From JALHVH01 sp963773685 (GTDB taxonomy: Bacteria > Acidobacteriota > Aminicenantia > Aminicenantales > Saccharicenantaceae): DNA of 64,000 bases. The stretch is taken from contig CAVZBY010000001.1 in assembly GCA_963773685.1 (NCBI GenBank), positions 62,001 to 126,000 of the forward strand. The letters run 5' to 3'. Position numbers and translations under genes: made by a program. Of this stretch, positions 50,809 through 59,741 are shown piece by piece. The first letter of the stretch is position 1; each line of letters begins with the position of its first letter. The notes below the pieces were generated by a model, which was given only the letters and a program-made list of their open reading frames with translations, did no database searches and was not told where the DNA came from.

Positions 50809-52002
50809 ATGGCTGAGCCGGCCGGAAGACTTGCGGTCCTGAAGGCGCTGGCCTCGCATCCGGGGGTCCTCAAGGCCCGCCCCGGGACGATCGGATTCCT
50901 CTGTCGCTACATGAGAGCGTTCCGCGTCCAGAAGGCCGGCCGCAATCTCATCATCCATTCCCACCTGCCTCCTCTCAACAGCCGGGCCTACGGCCGGTTC
51001 GTCGACGAGCACCTGGTCGCCCGGTCGGAGGGGCCGTCGCATGCCCAGGTCGGTTTGACGGACCGCTGTCCCCAGAACTGCTCCTATTGCTACAACCGCG
51101 GCAGGAAAGGCGCGTCCATGGACACGCCGACCATCCTCCGCGTCATCCGGGAGCTTCGGGAGCTCGGCGTTTTCTGGCTGGGATTCACGGGCGGAGAGCC
51201 CCTATTGAACAAGGATATCGTGGAGATCACGAAGGCCGCGTCCCAGGATTGCGCCGTCAAGCTCTTCACGACCGGATGCGGCCTGACGTCCGGCCTCGCG
51301 GCCGGATTGAGGGACGCGGGCCTTTTCTCCGTGTCCGTGAGCCTCGACCACTGGGAAGAGAAGGAACACGACAAGTCCCGGGGATACCCCGGGGCGTTCC
51401 GGGAGGCGATGCGCGCCATCGAGGTCTTTCGGAAGGCCGGCGGCATCCAGGTCGGCGTTTCGGCCGTCCTTTCGAAGGACATGCTCCGGCGCGACCGGGC
51501 CGAGGCCTTCCTCCTCTTCCTCGAGGGCCTGGGCATCGACGAGGCCTGGCTGAGCGAGGTCAAGCCGTCGGGCCCCGCTCTCTGGTCCGAAAAGCTTCTG
51601 GCCACGGACGAGGAGCGGCGCGGGCTCGCGGCGCTCCAGGACGAACGCAATCGTCGGAAAGGAATGACGGTGAATTACCTGGGTCATTTCGAGGCCCCGG
51701 TCCGGTTCGGATGCAACGCCGGCCGGAAGATGATCTATGTCGACGCCTTCGGCGAGGTCAGCCCCTGCGTGTTCGCGCCGATGAGCTTCGGGAACGTGAG
51801 GACCGCGCCGCTGCGGGAGATCTGCGGCGATATGGCCGGTCATTTCCGGCCGGCGAGATCGTGCTTTATGTGCGAGAACTACCCGCTCTTCCGGGAGGCC
51901 GCGGGAGACGGGCTCCCGCTGACCCGGGAGAGGTCCATCGCACTTCTGAGATCCGCGCGATTCGGGCAGCCGCCGGATTTCGAGCGCCTGCTCAGGGATT
52001 GA
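50809..52002 (+). CDS. Radical SAM/SPASM-type protein, first gene of an unusual operon
   Basis: This 397-residue radical SAM enzyme has an N-terminal helical region (residues 1-75), the cluster motif LTDRCPQNCSYCYNRG, FTGGEPLLNKDIVEI (GGEP), VSLDHWEEKEHDKSRGYPGAF, and SPASM-type C-terminal cysteines (FGCNAGRKMIYVDAFGEVSPCVFAPMSFG, then SCFMCENYPLF). It starts at ATG 50809 behind GGGAGAAC, with GATAAT about 30 bases upstream as a -10 box. The next three genes follow at 12, 3 and -4 bases, so this is an operon. SPASM proteins modify peptides or small molecules using auxiliary clusters, but no precursor-peptide gene is visible. Confidence 0.83.
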   Translation: MAEPAGRLAVLKALASHPGVLKARPGTIGFLCRYMRAFRVQKAGRNLIIHSHLPPLNSRAYGRFVDEHLVARSEGPSHAQVGLTDRCPQNCSYCYNRGRKGASMDTPTILRVIRELRELGVFWLGFTGGEPLLNKDIVEITKAASQDCAVKLFTTGCGLTSGLAAGLRDAGLFSVSVSLDHWEEKEHDKSRGYPGAFREAMRAIEVFRKAGGIQVGVSAVLSKDMLRRDRAEAFLLFLEGLGIDEAWLSEVKPSGPALWSEKLLATDEERRGLAALQDERNRRKGMTVNYLGHFEAPVRFGCNAGRKMIYVDAFGEVSPCVFAPMSFGNVRTAPLREICGDMAGHFRPARSCFMCENYPLFREAAGDGLPLTRERSIALLRSARFGQPPDFERLLRD

Positions 52003-52014
52003 AGGAGCGAACCC

Positions 52015-52455
52015 ATGGACGGGAAAGGGAGCGTAAGGACGAAGCGGGCCGTTGCCTATGGAATGGCTGTTGTCTTCGCCGCGGTCGGGACCGTCTTCCT
52101 GGTCGCGCCGGGAGGCGTCATCGCGTTCTTCAACGGGCTCTCGGGGCCGCTGGGATTCCGTCCCGCTCCGGTCTCCGGGGCTTCGCTGTACTCGGCCCTC
52201 GCCGCCGCCTATATGTACGTAGTGACCGTTCTCGCCTGGAACATGGCCCGGCGGCCGGAGGAGGAGGTTTTCTCCCGCCTGCTCGTTCATGGGAAGCTCG
52301 CCAGCGCGCTTGTTTCTTTCTGGCTATTTGCCGTTTGCCGGCCGTACCTCGTTCTCCTGGCCAACGGGATCATAGACGGATTCATCGGGGCCTCCGTCCT
52401 CATCTGGTTCCGCCGAAGAGGGAGCGCGGCGCGGACGGGCCCCGGGGAGACGTGA
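52015..52455 (+). CDS. Four-TM membrane protein of unknown function
   Basis: This 146-residue integral membrane protein has four hydrophobic helices (YGMAVVFAAVGTVFLVAPGG, SLYSALAAAYMYVVTVLAW, HGKLASALVSFWLFAVCRPY and LVLLANGIIDGFIGASVLIWF). It starts at ATG 52015 behind GAAGGAGCG, 12 bases after the radical SAM gene and 3 bases before the next gene, so it is part of that operon. I do not recognise a named family; DoxX-like or DUF4345-type proteins have similar length and topology. It could anchor the pathway to the membrane. Confidence 0.7.
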   Translation: MDGKGSVRTKRAVAYGMAVVFAAVGTVFLVAPGGVIAFFNGLSGPLGFRPAPVSGASLYSALAAAYMYVVTVLAWNMARRPEEEVFSRLLVHGKLASALVSFWLFAVCRPYLVLLANGIIDGFIGASVLIWFRRRGSAARTGPGET

Positions 52456-52458
52456 AGG

Positions 52459-53003
52459 ATGAGCCTGAGGCTGAGAGCGGCCCGGGTCTTCCTGCCCCCG
52501 TTCCTGAAAAGGAAGCATTTCCGAAGGCTTTTCTTCATTACGGCGGAGGCCTTCGATGTCCCCATGCCGGCGCCCGACAAGCGATCACACGAGGCCGGGC
52601 TTCGGCTGTTCTCGCTGTTCACCCGCGAGAACGCCCTGAAGGCCATTGCCGCCGGGGATGCCGGGGCCATCGGCGAGCGGCTCTTCCGAAATGCCCGCGA
52701 ATTCGGCGGGGAGCTCCGAAGGTCGTTGGGCGTAAAGACCTCGGCCGACGCCATGGCCGCGGCACGCGTTCTTTACCGGGCGATCGGCATCGATCTCCGG
52801 GGCGCTCCGGATGGGGCCATCGTCGTCAGGTCGTGCCGCTTCGCCCAGGATTACACGCCGGCTGTTTGTGAGCTCATCTCCTCGCTCGACAAGGGGATCA
52901 TGACGGGCCTCGCGGGAGGGGGGAACTCCGGTTTTCCCGAAGGCTGACCGAGGGACACGATTCGTGCCGGGCCGTTCTCGGCCGGGAAAGCGGACGCGGA
53001 TGA
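52459..53003 (+). CDS. L-2-amino-thiazoline-4-carboxylate hydrolase-like protein, frameshift in a G6 run
   Basis: This protein of about 181 residues resembles the ATC hydrolase family (PF14196-type). In the frame of ATG 52459 it runs to SSLDKGIMTGLAGGG and then reaches an early stop at 52947. Adding one G to the GGGGGG run at 52916-52921 restores ELRFSRRLTEGHDSCR, the conserved C-terminal signature of the family (F-x-R-x-L-T-E-G-x-x-x-C), and moves the stop to 53003. There it overlaps the next gene's ATG as ATGA. Both facts argue that the true gene is the longer one. The family includes hydrolases that open cyclic thiazoline amides, but the substrate here is unknown. Confidence 0.7.
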
Positions 53004-54277
53004 AACGCGCCGTCGTCGTCGGGAGCGGGGCCGGAGGCGCCGCCGCCGCCTCGGGGTTGGCGGGCCGGTTCGCCGTTACGGTCCTGGAGGCCGGCCGGGA
53101 GTTCCGGCCGTTCGGAGTCGGATTCGGCATCCTCGATACGGCCAAACGGGCCGGCCTCCTCTTCGACGTTCGGGAGATCGGCCTCATGTTCCCGGCCATG
53201 AAAGCGTTCAAGGCCGATGAGGGCATGGTCCTCGTGAAGGGACGGGGGACGGGAGGCACGACGACCATCGCCACGGGCAACGGGCTTCGGCTTGATCAGG
53301 ATCTCAAGGAGATCGGCGTCGACCTCGACGAGGAATTCGCCCGGCTGGAACGCGAGGTCCCCATAACGACGGCCCATCGATCTCGCTGGAGCCGGATGAC
53401 GCGCGCTCTTTTCGACGCCTGCGGGCGGATGGGATTGGAGCCCACGGCCATGCCCAAGATGGGCCGGTACGAGGGCTGCGCGATGTGCGGCCGCTGCATC
53501 CTCGGATGCCCCCGCGGAGTCAAGTGGGACAGCCGGGAGATCCTCGCCCCGGCCCTCGAAAGCGGCGTGACGCTCCGTACGGGCGTCACGGCGGAGAGGG
53601 TCGTCATCAAGGGCGGGGAAGCCGTCGGCCTCGATGTCAGGGCCGGCCTCCGTCGCGAATTCGTCCCGGCCGACCTCGTCGTCCTCGCGGCCGGGGGATT
53701 CGGAACGCCCCCGCTCCTCGAGCGCTCGGGGATCCCGTGCGTCCCGCGGCTTTTCGTCGATCCCGTTCTGTGCGTCGCGGCGAGGTGGAAGGGCGCACGC
53801 CAGGACCGCGACCTTCTCATGCCCTTCTATGTCCGGGGGGAGGGATACATCCTGGCCCCCTATTTCGACCCCCTGAGCTATTTCTTCAATAAGGAATGGC
53901 GGCCGCCCGCGGGCGACATCCTGAGTCTGATGATCAAGCTCGCGGACGAGCCGGAGGGAAGGGTCGCGGACCGCCGCGTCTCAAAGCCGCTGACAGGCGC
54001 GGACACGACGCGCCTGGCGGAGGCCTCGGACCTGTGCCGGAAGGTCTTCGACCGCCTCGGTGTCCGGGAGGAGGACCTCTTCTTCGGAACGCTCAACGCC
54101 GGCCACCCGGGAGGCTCTCTCCCTCTCGGGACGGAAACGGCGTCCTCGCTTCATGACGCCCGGCTGCCCGGGAACCTCTACGTCGCTGACGCGACGCTCT
54201 TGCCCCGCGCGCTCGGCGCTCCTCCGATCCTGACGATCATGGCGCTGGCCAGGAAAGTGGCCCGGCTCTGCGTGTAA
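53000..54277 (+). CDS. GMC-family FAD-dependent oxidoreductase
   Basis: This 425-residue glucose-methanol-choline oxidoreductase begins with the FAD Rossmann motif MKRAVVVGSGAGGAAAASGLAG. The FAD-contact loop is VLVKGRGTGGTTTIATG, and MGRYEGCAMCGRCILGCPRGVKWDSRE is a Cys-rich segment typical of a bacterial GMC subgroup. The catalytic region near the C-terminus is TLNAGHPGGSLPLG with VADATLLPRALGAPPILTIMALARKVA closing the FAD domain. ATG 53000 overlaps the upstream stop by 4 bases, once the frameshift is corrected. As the last gene of the radical SAM operon, it could oxidise or reduce a product of that enzyme, loosely parallel to the MftC/MftG pairing in mycofactocin loci. Confidence 0.87.
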   Translation: MKRAVVVGSGAGGAAAASGLAGRFAVTVLEAGREFRPFGVGFGILDTAKRAGLLFDVREIGLMFPAMKAFKADEGMVLVKGRGTGGTTTIATGNGLRLDQDLKEIGVDLDEEFARLEREVPITTAHRSRWSRMTRALFDACGRMGLEPTAMPKMGRYEGCAMCGRCILGCPRGVKWDSREILAPALESGVTLRTGVTAERVVIKGGEAVGLDVRAGLRREFVPADLVVLAAGGFGTPPLLERSGIPCVPRLFVDPVLCVAARWKGARQDRDLLMPFYVRGEGYILAPYFDPLSYFFNKEWRPPAGDILSLMIKLADEPEGRVADRRVSKPLTGADTTRLAEASDLCRKVFDRLGVREEDLFFGTLNAGHPGGSLPLGTETASSLHDARLPGNLYVADATLLPRALGAPPILTIMALARKVARLCV

Positions 54278-54316
54278 CGGCGAGGCGAGGCCCTTCCCTT
54301 CGTTCGGGGGCTAGAC

Positions 54317-54322
54317 TATAAT
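54317..54322 (+). promoter_or_regulatory. -10 box upstream of the phosphofructokinase gene
   Basis: TATAAT at 54317-54322 lies 24 bases before ATG 54346; the ribosome site is AGAGGAGG at 54332-54339. No good -35 hexamer lies at the right distance. Confidence 0.55.
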
Positions 54323-54345
54323 CGACAGGATAGAGGAGGCGCATC

Positions 54346-55551
54346 ATGGCCGTCAACAAGGGGAACAAGGGCATCATCGGCATCCTGACGGGAGGCGGGG
54401 ACGTCCCGGGGCTCAATCCGGCCATCCGCGCGGTGACCATCCGGGCCCTCCACGAAGGATACCGGGTCATCGGCATCCGGAGGGGATGGGCAGGCCTCGT
54501 CGAGATGAGGCGGGACAAGGACGCCGATAACCATGAACATTACCTGGAGCTCACCGAGGAGGTCGTGAACAGGGCCGGCCGGACCGGCGGGACGTTCCTC
54601 CATACGTCGCGCACCCGCCCGAGCGCGGTCCCCGACGTCAACGTCCCCGCGCATCTCCGCGACAGGTTCTCGGCCAAGACGAACGACCTCACCGAAGAGG
54701 TCCTCAAGAACCTGGGGTTCCTCGGGATCGATACGCTCGTCCCCATCGGAGGCGACGACACCCTGAGCTATGGCGTCCACCTCCATCATAAAGGCGTCCG
54801 GGTCATCGGCATCCCCAAGACGATGGACAACGACGTTCCGGGGACCGATTACTGCATCGGCTTCTCGACCTGCGTCACCCGGACGATCGAAATGACGCAC
54901 GCCCTGCGGACGACGGCCGGGTCCCACGAGCGCTTCCTGGTCATCGAGGTCTTCGGACGCTATGCGGGGTTCACCGCCCTCATGCCGACGATGGCCGGGG
55001 CCGCCAACCGCTGCCTCATCCCCGAGGCTCCGTTCAACGTCGAGACGCTCTGCGAGCTGATGACCGCGGACCGCTCGACCAACCCGAGCAATTATTCGGT
55101 CGCCCTGATCTCCGAGGGGGCCATGTACGAGGGCGGCGGCATGGTTTACGAGAGCGAAGAGAAGGACATGTTCGGCCATAAAAAGCTCGGCGGCATCGGG
55201 GACCGGGTCTCCCACGACCTCAAACAGTGCTCGCCCCGGTTCAACGACGGCCGCCGGATCAACGTCATCAATCAGCGGCTGAGCTACCTCGTCCGCTGCG
55301 GAGATCCCGACGCCATCGATTCCATTGTCCCGATGGCCTTCGGGACCCTGGCCCTGGACCTCATCCTGGAGGGCCGGACCGGCCGCATGGTCTGCCTCCG
55401 CAACGGCGTCTACGATAATGTGCCCATCGAGGTCGTGACCAGCACGAAGAAGGCCGTTGACGTGGATAAGTATTACGACCGGGCGCGGCTCCGGCCGATC
55501 TTCAAGAGCTTCGACAAGAAGCCGTTCCTCGTCGTGACGAGCGATTATTGA
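54346..55551 (+). CDS. pfp: 6-phosphofructokinase with pyrophosphate-type active site
   Basis: This 401-residue PfkA-superfamily enzyme converts fructose 6-phosphate to fructose 1,6-bisphosphate in glycolysis. Features are GILTGGGDVPGLNPAIR at the start, TFLHTSRTRP, IGGDDTLSYG (residues 135-138 GGDD), GIPKTMDNDVPGTDYCIGF (Lys158) and EVFGRYAGFTAL. ATP-dependent PfkA usually has GGDG and PGTIDND. The Asp at 138 and Lys at 158 together are the hallmark of PPi-dependent enzymes, because Asp blocks the ATP alpha-phosphate site and Lys contacts PPi. I infer a reversible PPi-PFK, fitting an energy-limited fermenter. It starts at ATG 54346 behind a strong ribosome site. Confidence 0.87.
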   Translation: MAVNKGNKGIIGILTGGGDVPGLNPAIRAVTIRALHEGYRVIGIRRGWAGLVEMRRDKDADNHEHYLELTEEVVNRAGRTGGTFLHTSRTRPSAVPDVNVPAHLRDRFSAKTNDLTEEVLKNLGFLGIDTLVPIGGDDTLSYGVHLHHKGVRVIGIPKTMDNDVPGTDYCIGFSTCVTRTIEMTHALRTTAGSHERFLVIEVFGRYAGFTALMPTMAGAANRCLIPEAPFNVETLCELMTADRSTNPSNYSVALISEGAMYEGGGMVYESEEKDMFGHKKLGGIGDRVSHDLKQCSPRFNDGRRINVINQRLSYLVRCGDPDAIDSIVPMAFGTLALDLILEGRTGRMVCLRNGVYDNVPIEVVTSTKKAVDVDKYYDRARLRPIFKSFDKKPFLVVTSDY

Positions 55552-55640
55552 GGGACCGCGGGTTGGACGGACGCTGTAAATCCTGTTAATATAATGTTTT
55601 GCGCGTCCTTGGGCCGCGCAGAAATCTTGGAGGACCGATC

Positions 55641-58088
55641 TTGGACTGGCAATATTCGCCCTTCGTCGTCGCCCAGATCATCACGGCGGCCATCTCTTTC
55701 ATGCTCTTCCTCTACTGTTGGGGACACCGGTCCGACCGCTCCGCGACCTACTTCGCCCTCCTGATGTTCGCCGCGGCCGAATGGGCCTTCTTCTCCGGCT
55801 TGGAGAGGGCGGCGACGGAGGTGGGGACCAAGGTCCTCTTTTCCAAGCTCCAATATGCCGGCGTCGTCAGCATCGCGCCCCTTTGGCTGCTCTTCGCCTT
55901 GAGCTTCGGCCGCAGGGAGAGCGGCCTGTCCCGCCTGCAGCGAGCCCTGCTTTGGGTCTTTCCGGCCATCATCCTCGTGCTCGTGGCCACGAACGAGCTT
56001 CACGGCCTCGTCTGGCCGAAGGTCGCGACCGCTTCCGACCTGCCGGGGGCGCCGCTCATATACTATCCCGGCCCCGCCGAATGGTCCCAGGCGGTTTACG
56101 CGTATACGCTGATAGCGCTCGGGACCGTTTTCATCGTCCGGACCGCGTTCCGGGCGCCGCGGCTTTATCGGCGGCAGGTCGCGGCTCTTATCTTCGGCGC
56201 GCTCGCCCCTCTGGCGTTCAGCATCCTCTATCTGAGCGGCGTGGCGCCGTTCCGCGGACAGGACCTCACGCCGACGGCTTTCGCTTTCTCGGGGATCCTC
56301 GTCACCTGGAGCGTTTTCCGTTTCGGGTTCCTCAGTCTGGTCCCCGTAGCCTACGAAACCCTGTTCGCCGGAATGACCGACGGGGTCATCGCCCTGGATG
56401 CCGCGGATCGGATCGTCGCCGTCAACGCTTCGGCCCGTAAGATCGTCGGCCTCCCGAGAGACGTCGTCGGCCGGGGCGTCAACGAGGCCTTCGCCGCCTG
56501 GCCCCATTACCTGGAGAGCTTCCGCGGGATCTCCAAACTCCAGACGGAGATCCCCGTCGGAAGCCCCGAGGACCCCGGCTGGGCGGACCTGAGGATCACC
56601 CCTCTCTACGGCGAACAGGGCCGGCTCCGCGGCCGCCTCATTACGCTCAGAGACATCACGGAACAGAAGTTGGCCGAAGAGGCGCGCTTGAGGAGCGAGG
56701 GGCGGTTCCGCCTCCTCGTCGAGAACGCCCCCGACGCCATCTTCGTCCAGACCGAAGGTAAGTTCGCCTTCGTCAATCCCGCTGCCTGCCATCTCTTCGG
56801 GGCCGACTCGGCCGAAGCGCTCTTGGGGAAACCGGTCATGGACCGCTTCCATCCCGATTTTCGGGCCATCGTCGCCGAGAGGGTCCAGACGCTCAACCTC
56901 GACAGGAAGGAGGTGCCCGGGATCGAGGAGGTCTATCTCAAGCTCGACGGGACGCCGGTGGACGTCGAGGTCGCAGCCGTGCCCTTGGTCTACGGGGACA
57001 AGGACGGGGCCCTGGTCTTCGTCCGCGACGTCACAGAGAGAAAGCGGACCGAGGCGGCCCTCTTCGAGCAGGGGCGCCGTTTCAAGGGGATCTACAATAA
57101 CACCGAAGACGCCATATTCCTGATCAGGGTCGAGCCCGGCGGGCGCCTGGTCTATGAGGGCACAAATCCAACCCACCAGCGCAGGACAGGCCTCAGTCCC
57201 GAAGATCTCTGGGAAAAGACTCCCGAGGAGGCCCTGCCCCCGGATATCGCCGCTCATGTCAGGGCCCGGTATGAGGAGTGCCTGCGACGGAACGAACCCA
57301 TCATCTACGAGGAGGACCTGGCCCTGCCGATCGGCGGGACGACATGGCTGACCCAGCTCGCTCCCATTCCCGGGCCCGACGGCCGGGTGAACCTTATCGC
57401 CGGCGTCTCCAGGGACATCACCGAGCAGAAGAAGAGCGAGGCGGCGATCCGCGCCGCCGACGAGGAGAAGGGTGTCCTGCTGAAGGAGATCCACCACCGG
57501 GTCAAGAACAACATGCAGGTCATCTCGAGCATGCTCAACCTCCAATCCCAGGAGACCAAGGACCCGAAGATCCTCGAGATGTTCCGGGACACGCAGACCC
57601 GAATCCGCTCCATGGCCCTGGTCCACGAAAAGCTCTACCAGTCCAGGGACCTGGCTCGGGTCGACTTCGCTTCCTACCTCCAGAGCCTGATCGTCCATCT
57701 CTTCCACGCCTACAAGATCGACCCCGACCGGATCCACCATGAGCTGAAGATGGGAGAAACCTCTCTGGACATCAATGCGGCCATCCCCCTCGGCCTGATC
57801 GTCAGCGAGCTCGTCTCCAACGCCCTGAAGTACGCGTTTCCCGAAGGGCGGAACGGGAATATCAGGATCAGTCTGGAACCAGCGCCCGGTGACCGGTTGA
57901 TCCTCGGGGTCGCCGACGACGGCGTCGGCCTCCCGGCGGGCCTCGATGTCCGGAAAGCGGAATCCCTCGGCCTTCAGATCGTCAACATGCTCGTCGACCA
58001 GCTCGGAGGACGTCTCGAGGTAGATCGGAAGGCGGGCACGGAATTCCGGATCGTCTTCCAGGAGCCCAAGCCCCAACGCCCGTCCTGA
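55641..58088 (+). CDS. 7TM sensor histidine kinase with PAS domains and HisKA_2 core
   Basis: This 815-residue orphan sensor kinase has, in order: an N-terminal membrane module of about seven TM helices (histidine-kinase 7TM type, residues 1-225); three PAS domains (ETLFAGMTDGVIALD; FRLLVENAPDAIFVQ; FKGIYNNTEDAIFLI), each ending in a DITE or DVTE linker; a HisKA_2 phosphoacceptor (EIHHRVKNNMQVISSMLNLQS, His about 617); and a HATPase domain (LIVSELVSNALKYAFPEG, VADDGVGLP, GLQIVNMLVDQLGG). The start is TTG 55641, with CTTGGAGGACC 7 bases before it; the upstream TTG at 55599 has no ribosome site. TATAAT at 55590-55595 is the likely -10 box. No response regulator gene is adjacent. Confidence 0.87.
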   Translation: MDWQYSPFVVAQIITAAISFMLFLYCWGHRSDRSATYFALLMFAAAEWAFFSGLERAATEVGTKVLFSKLQYAGVVSIAPLWLLFALSFGRRESGLSRLQRALLWVFPAIILVLVATNELHGLVWPKVATASDLPGAPLIYYPGPAEWSQAVYAYTLIALGTVFIVRTAFRAPRLYRRQVAALIFGALAPLAFSILYLSGVAPFRGQDLTPTAFAFSGILVTWSVFRFGFLSLVPVAYETLFAGMTDGVIALDAADRIVAVNASARKIVGLPRDVVGRGVNEAFAAWPHYLESFRGISKLQTEIPVGSPEDPGWADLRITPLYGEQGRLRGRLITLRDITEQKLAEEARLRSEGRFRLLVENAPDAIFVQTEGKFAFVNPAACHLFGADSAEALLGKPVMDRFHPDFRAIVAERVQTLNLDRKEVPGIEEVYLKLDGTPVDVEVAAVPLVYGDKDGALVFVRDVTERKRTEAALFEQGRRFKGIYNNTEDAIFLIRVEPGGRLVYEGTNPTHQRRTGLSPEDLWEKTPEEALPPDIAAHVRARYEECLRRNEPIIYEEDLALPIGGTTWLTQLAPIPGPDGRVNLIAGVSRDITEQKKSEAAIRAADEEKGVLLKEIHHRVKNNMQVISSMLNLQSQETKDPKILEMFRDTQTRIRSMALVHEKLYQSRDLARVDFASYLQSLIVHLFHAYKIDPDRIHHELKMGETSLDINAAIPLGLIVSELVSNALKYAFPEGRNGNIRISLEPAPGDRLILGVADDGVGLPAGLDVRKAESLGLQIVNMLVDQLGGRLEVDRKAGTEFRIVFQEPKPQRPS

Positions 58089-58171
58089 GGCTCGAGGCGG
58101 GCTTGAGGCCCCTCCCCGGATTGTGTTATCTTAGCGGGGGTCCGGGACCACGGACCTCGAAGGAGGGAATC

Positions 58172-58882
58172 ATGTCCGCGAAAAGAACCGATCAGGGACG
58201 GATCTTCTGGGGGTTGATCCTGATCATCCTCGGCGTCCTGTTCCTTTTCGACCAGCTCGGCGAGATCGATTTCGGCGAGATCGTCTCAACCTACTGGCCC
58301 GTCATCTTCATCGTCCTGGGCCTGTCCATCCTCGCCGGCAGCGGGTTTCGGAGCGCCGGCCCGGGGCTGTTCTTCATCCTCTTCGGGGCCTTCTTCCTGC
58401 TCATGCGCCTCGAGATCCTTCACCGTTCCCTCTGGCATTACTGGCCCGTGTTCGTCATCGCCGCGGGGTTGTGGATCCTTCTCCGGCCGGTCTTCAACAG
58501 GGACGGCGGACCGGAGGAAAAAAAAAGCCTTGATGCGGCCCTCGCGGCCGACGAGATCGGGGTCTCTGCCGTTTTTTCCGGACTGAAGCGCCGGATCGAG
58601 TCTCCTGCCTTCAAGGGCGGCAAGGCCGAGGTCGTCCTGGGCTCGCTCGACCTCGATCTGACGGGCGCCGGGCTCGCCGGGGACCAGGCGGTCCTTTACC
58701 TGAGCGTCGTCCTCGGCTCCATCGTGGTCAGGGTCCCCCGCGAATGGCAGGTCGTGATCGAAGGGTCGCCCGTTCTGGGAGACATCGAAGACAAGAGGAG
58801 GCCGGCCGCGCCTCCGGACAGGAAGGTCACTCTCCGCGTCAAGGGTTCCGCGGTCCTGGGGTCGATCGAATTCAAGGACTGA
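58172..58882 (+). CDS. LiaI/LiaF-like membrane protein (DUF5668 type)
   Basis: This 236-residue protein has four TM segments arranged as two hairpins (FWGLILIILGVLFLFDQLG, YWPVIFIVLGLSILAGSG, GLFFILFGAFFLLMRL, YWPVFVIAAGLWILL), followed by a soluble beta domain (ISAVFSG-like GVSAVFSGLKRRIESPAFKGG, VLGSLDLDLTGA, VRVPREWQV, AVLGSIEFKD). This matches LiaF-like proteins, whose C-terminal solenoid is related to the DUF4097 fold, and which often act in envelope-stress sensing. It starts at ATG 58172 behind GAAGGAGGG. The next gene follows after 8 bases. No LiaRS-type regulator is adjacent, though the histidine kinase lies upstream. Confidence 0.8.
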   Translation: MSAKRTDQGRIFWGLILIILGVLFLFDQLGEIDFGEIVSTYWPVIFIVLGLSILAGSGFRSAGPGLFFILFGAFFLLMRLEILHRSLWHYWPVFVIAAGLWILLRPVFNRDGGPEEKKSLDAALAADEIGVSAVFSGLKRRIESPAFKGGKAEVVLGSLDLDLTGAGLAGDQAVLYLSVVLGSIVVRVPREWQVVIEGSPVLGDIEDKRRPAAPPDRKVTLRVKGSAVLGSIEFKD

Positions 58883-58890
58883 GCGGGCCC

Positions 58891-59676
58891 ATGAAAAAGG
58901 GGCTTTCCTGGACCTTGGCCGTCGTCCTCACTCTGGCCACGGCCGTCTACCAGCGAAGGACCGGCCCCTCCTACCCCATGCGGGGGAAGGTCTCCCTGGG
59001 CCGGTCGGAGATCGGGTACCGCCTCCCCCGGAGCGCCGACAACGACAGGGATTGCGAGGTCTCGGTCGGCGTCGCCGACCCGGCAGTCACGGGGGCCCTC
59101 CTGTACCGTCGATTCAAGACAGATGACGCGTGGATCCGGACGGGCCTCGAGCGGCGCGGCGATCGCCTCGTCGCCTTCCTGCCCCGCCAGCCGGCCGCGG
59201 GCAAGCTCGCCTATCGGATCATCCTCGAATCCGGCGGGCTGGAGACCCCGATCGCCGGAGAAGCTCCCGTCGTCATCCGGTTCAAAGGCCCCGTCCCGAT
59301 CGCCGTCCTCCTCATCCATATCCTCGTCATGTTCGCGTCGATGCTGTTCGCCGCGATGGCCGGGATCACCGCCCTGGACCGGAAGAAGAACCCCAGGGCC
59401 TTCGTCCTGTCCGCCGCCGTGCTCTTCTTCGCCGGCGGACTCATCCTCGGGCCCGTCGTCCAGAAATACGCCTTCGGCGTCTTCTGGTCGGGGTTCCCTT
59501 TCGGGACGGACCTCACGGACAACAAAACGCTCTTCGCGATGGCCCTCTGGATCGCCGCCCTCGTGGCGGGCCGCAAGGGCCGTCCCGCCCGCGCCTGGGC
59601 CCTCGCCGCCGCCGGCGTCACCCTCTTCATCAACCTGATCCCGCACAGCCTCTTCGGCTCGGAGCTCAAGCCCTAG
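58891..59676 (+). CDS. Membrane protein of unknown function
   Basis: This 261-residue protein has an N-terminal signal/anchor (MKKGLSWTLAVVLTLATAVYQ), about 100 residues of soluble beta sandwich (MRGKVSLGRSEIGYRLPRS, FLPRQPAAGKLAYRIILESGG) and three or four C-terminal TM helices (IAVLLIHILVMFASMLFAAMAG, AFVLSAAVLFFAGGLILGP, LFAMALWIAALVAG). It follows the LiaF-like gene by 8 bases and is probably cotranscribed with it. I do not recognise a named family. The final sequence FINLIPHSLFGSELKP is compatible with a haem- or quinone-related membrane protein, but this is a guess. Confidence 0.6.
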   Translation: MKKGLSWTLAVVLTLATAVYQRRTGPSYPMRGKVSLGRSEIGYRLPRSADNDRDCEVSVGVADPAVTGALLYRRFKTDDAWIRTGLERRGDRLVAFLPRQPAAGKLAYRIILESGGLETPIAGEAPVVIRFKGPVPIAVLLIHILVMFASMLFAAMAGITALDRKKNPRAFVLSAAVLFFAGGLILGPVVQKYAFGVFWSGFPFGTDLTDNKTLFAMALWIAALVAGRKGRPARAWALAAAGVTLFINLIPHSLFGSELKP

Positions 59677-59741
59677 ACCGGACGAAGGGATCGGAACGCG
59701 GCCCGGCGTTGCCCCGCTCCCGTTCCGCCCCCCGGCCCTGT

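Noticed and set aside
50809..54277. Assignment of the radical SAM-GMC operon as a mycofactocin locus.
   Set aside because: No MftA precursor, MftB, MftD, MftE or MftF homologues are present, and the radical SAM protein differs in its N-terminal part.
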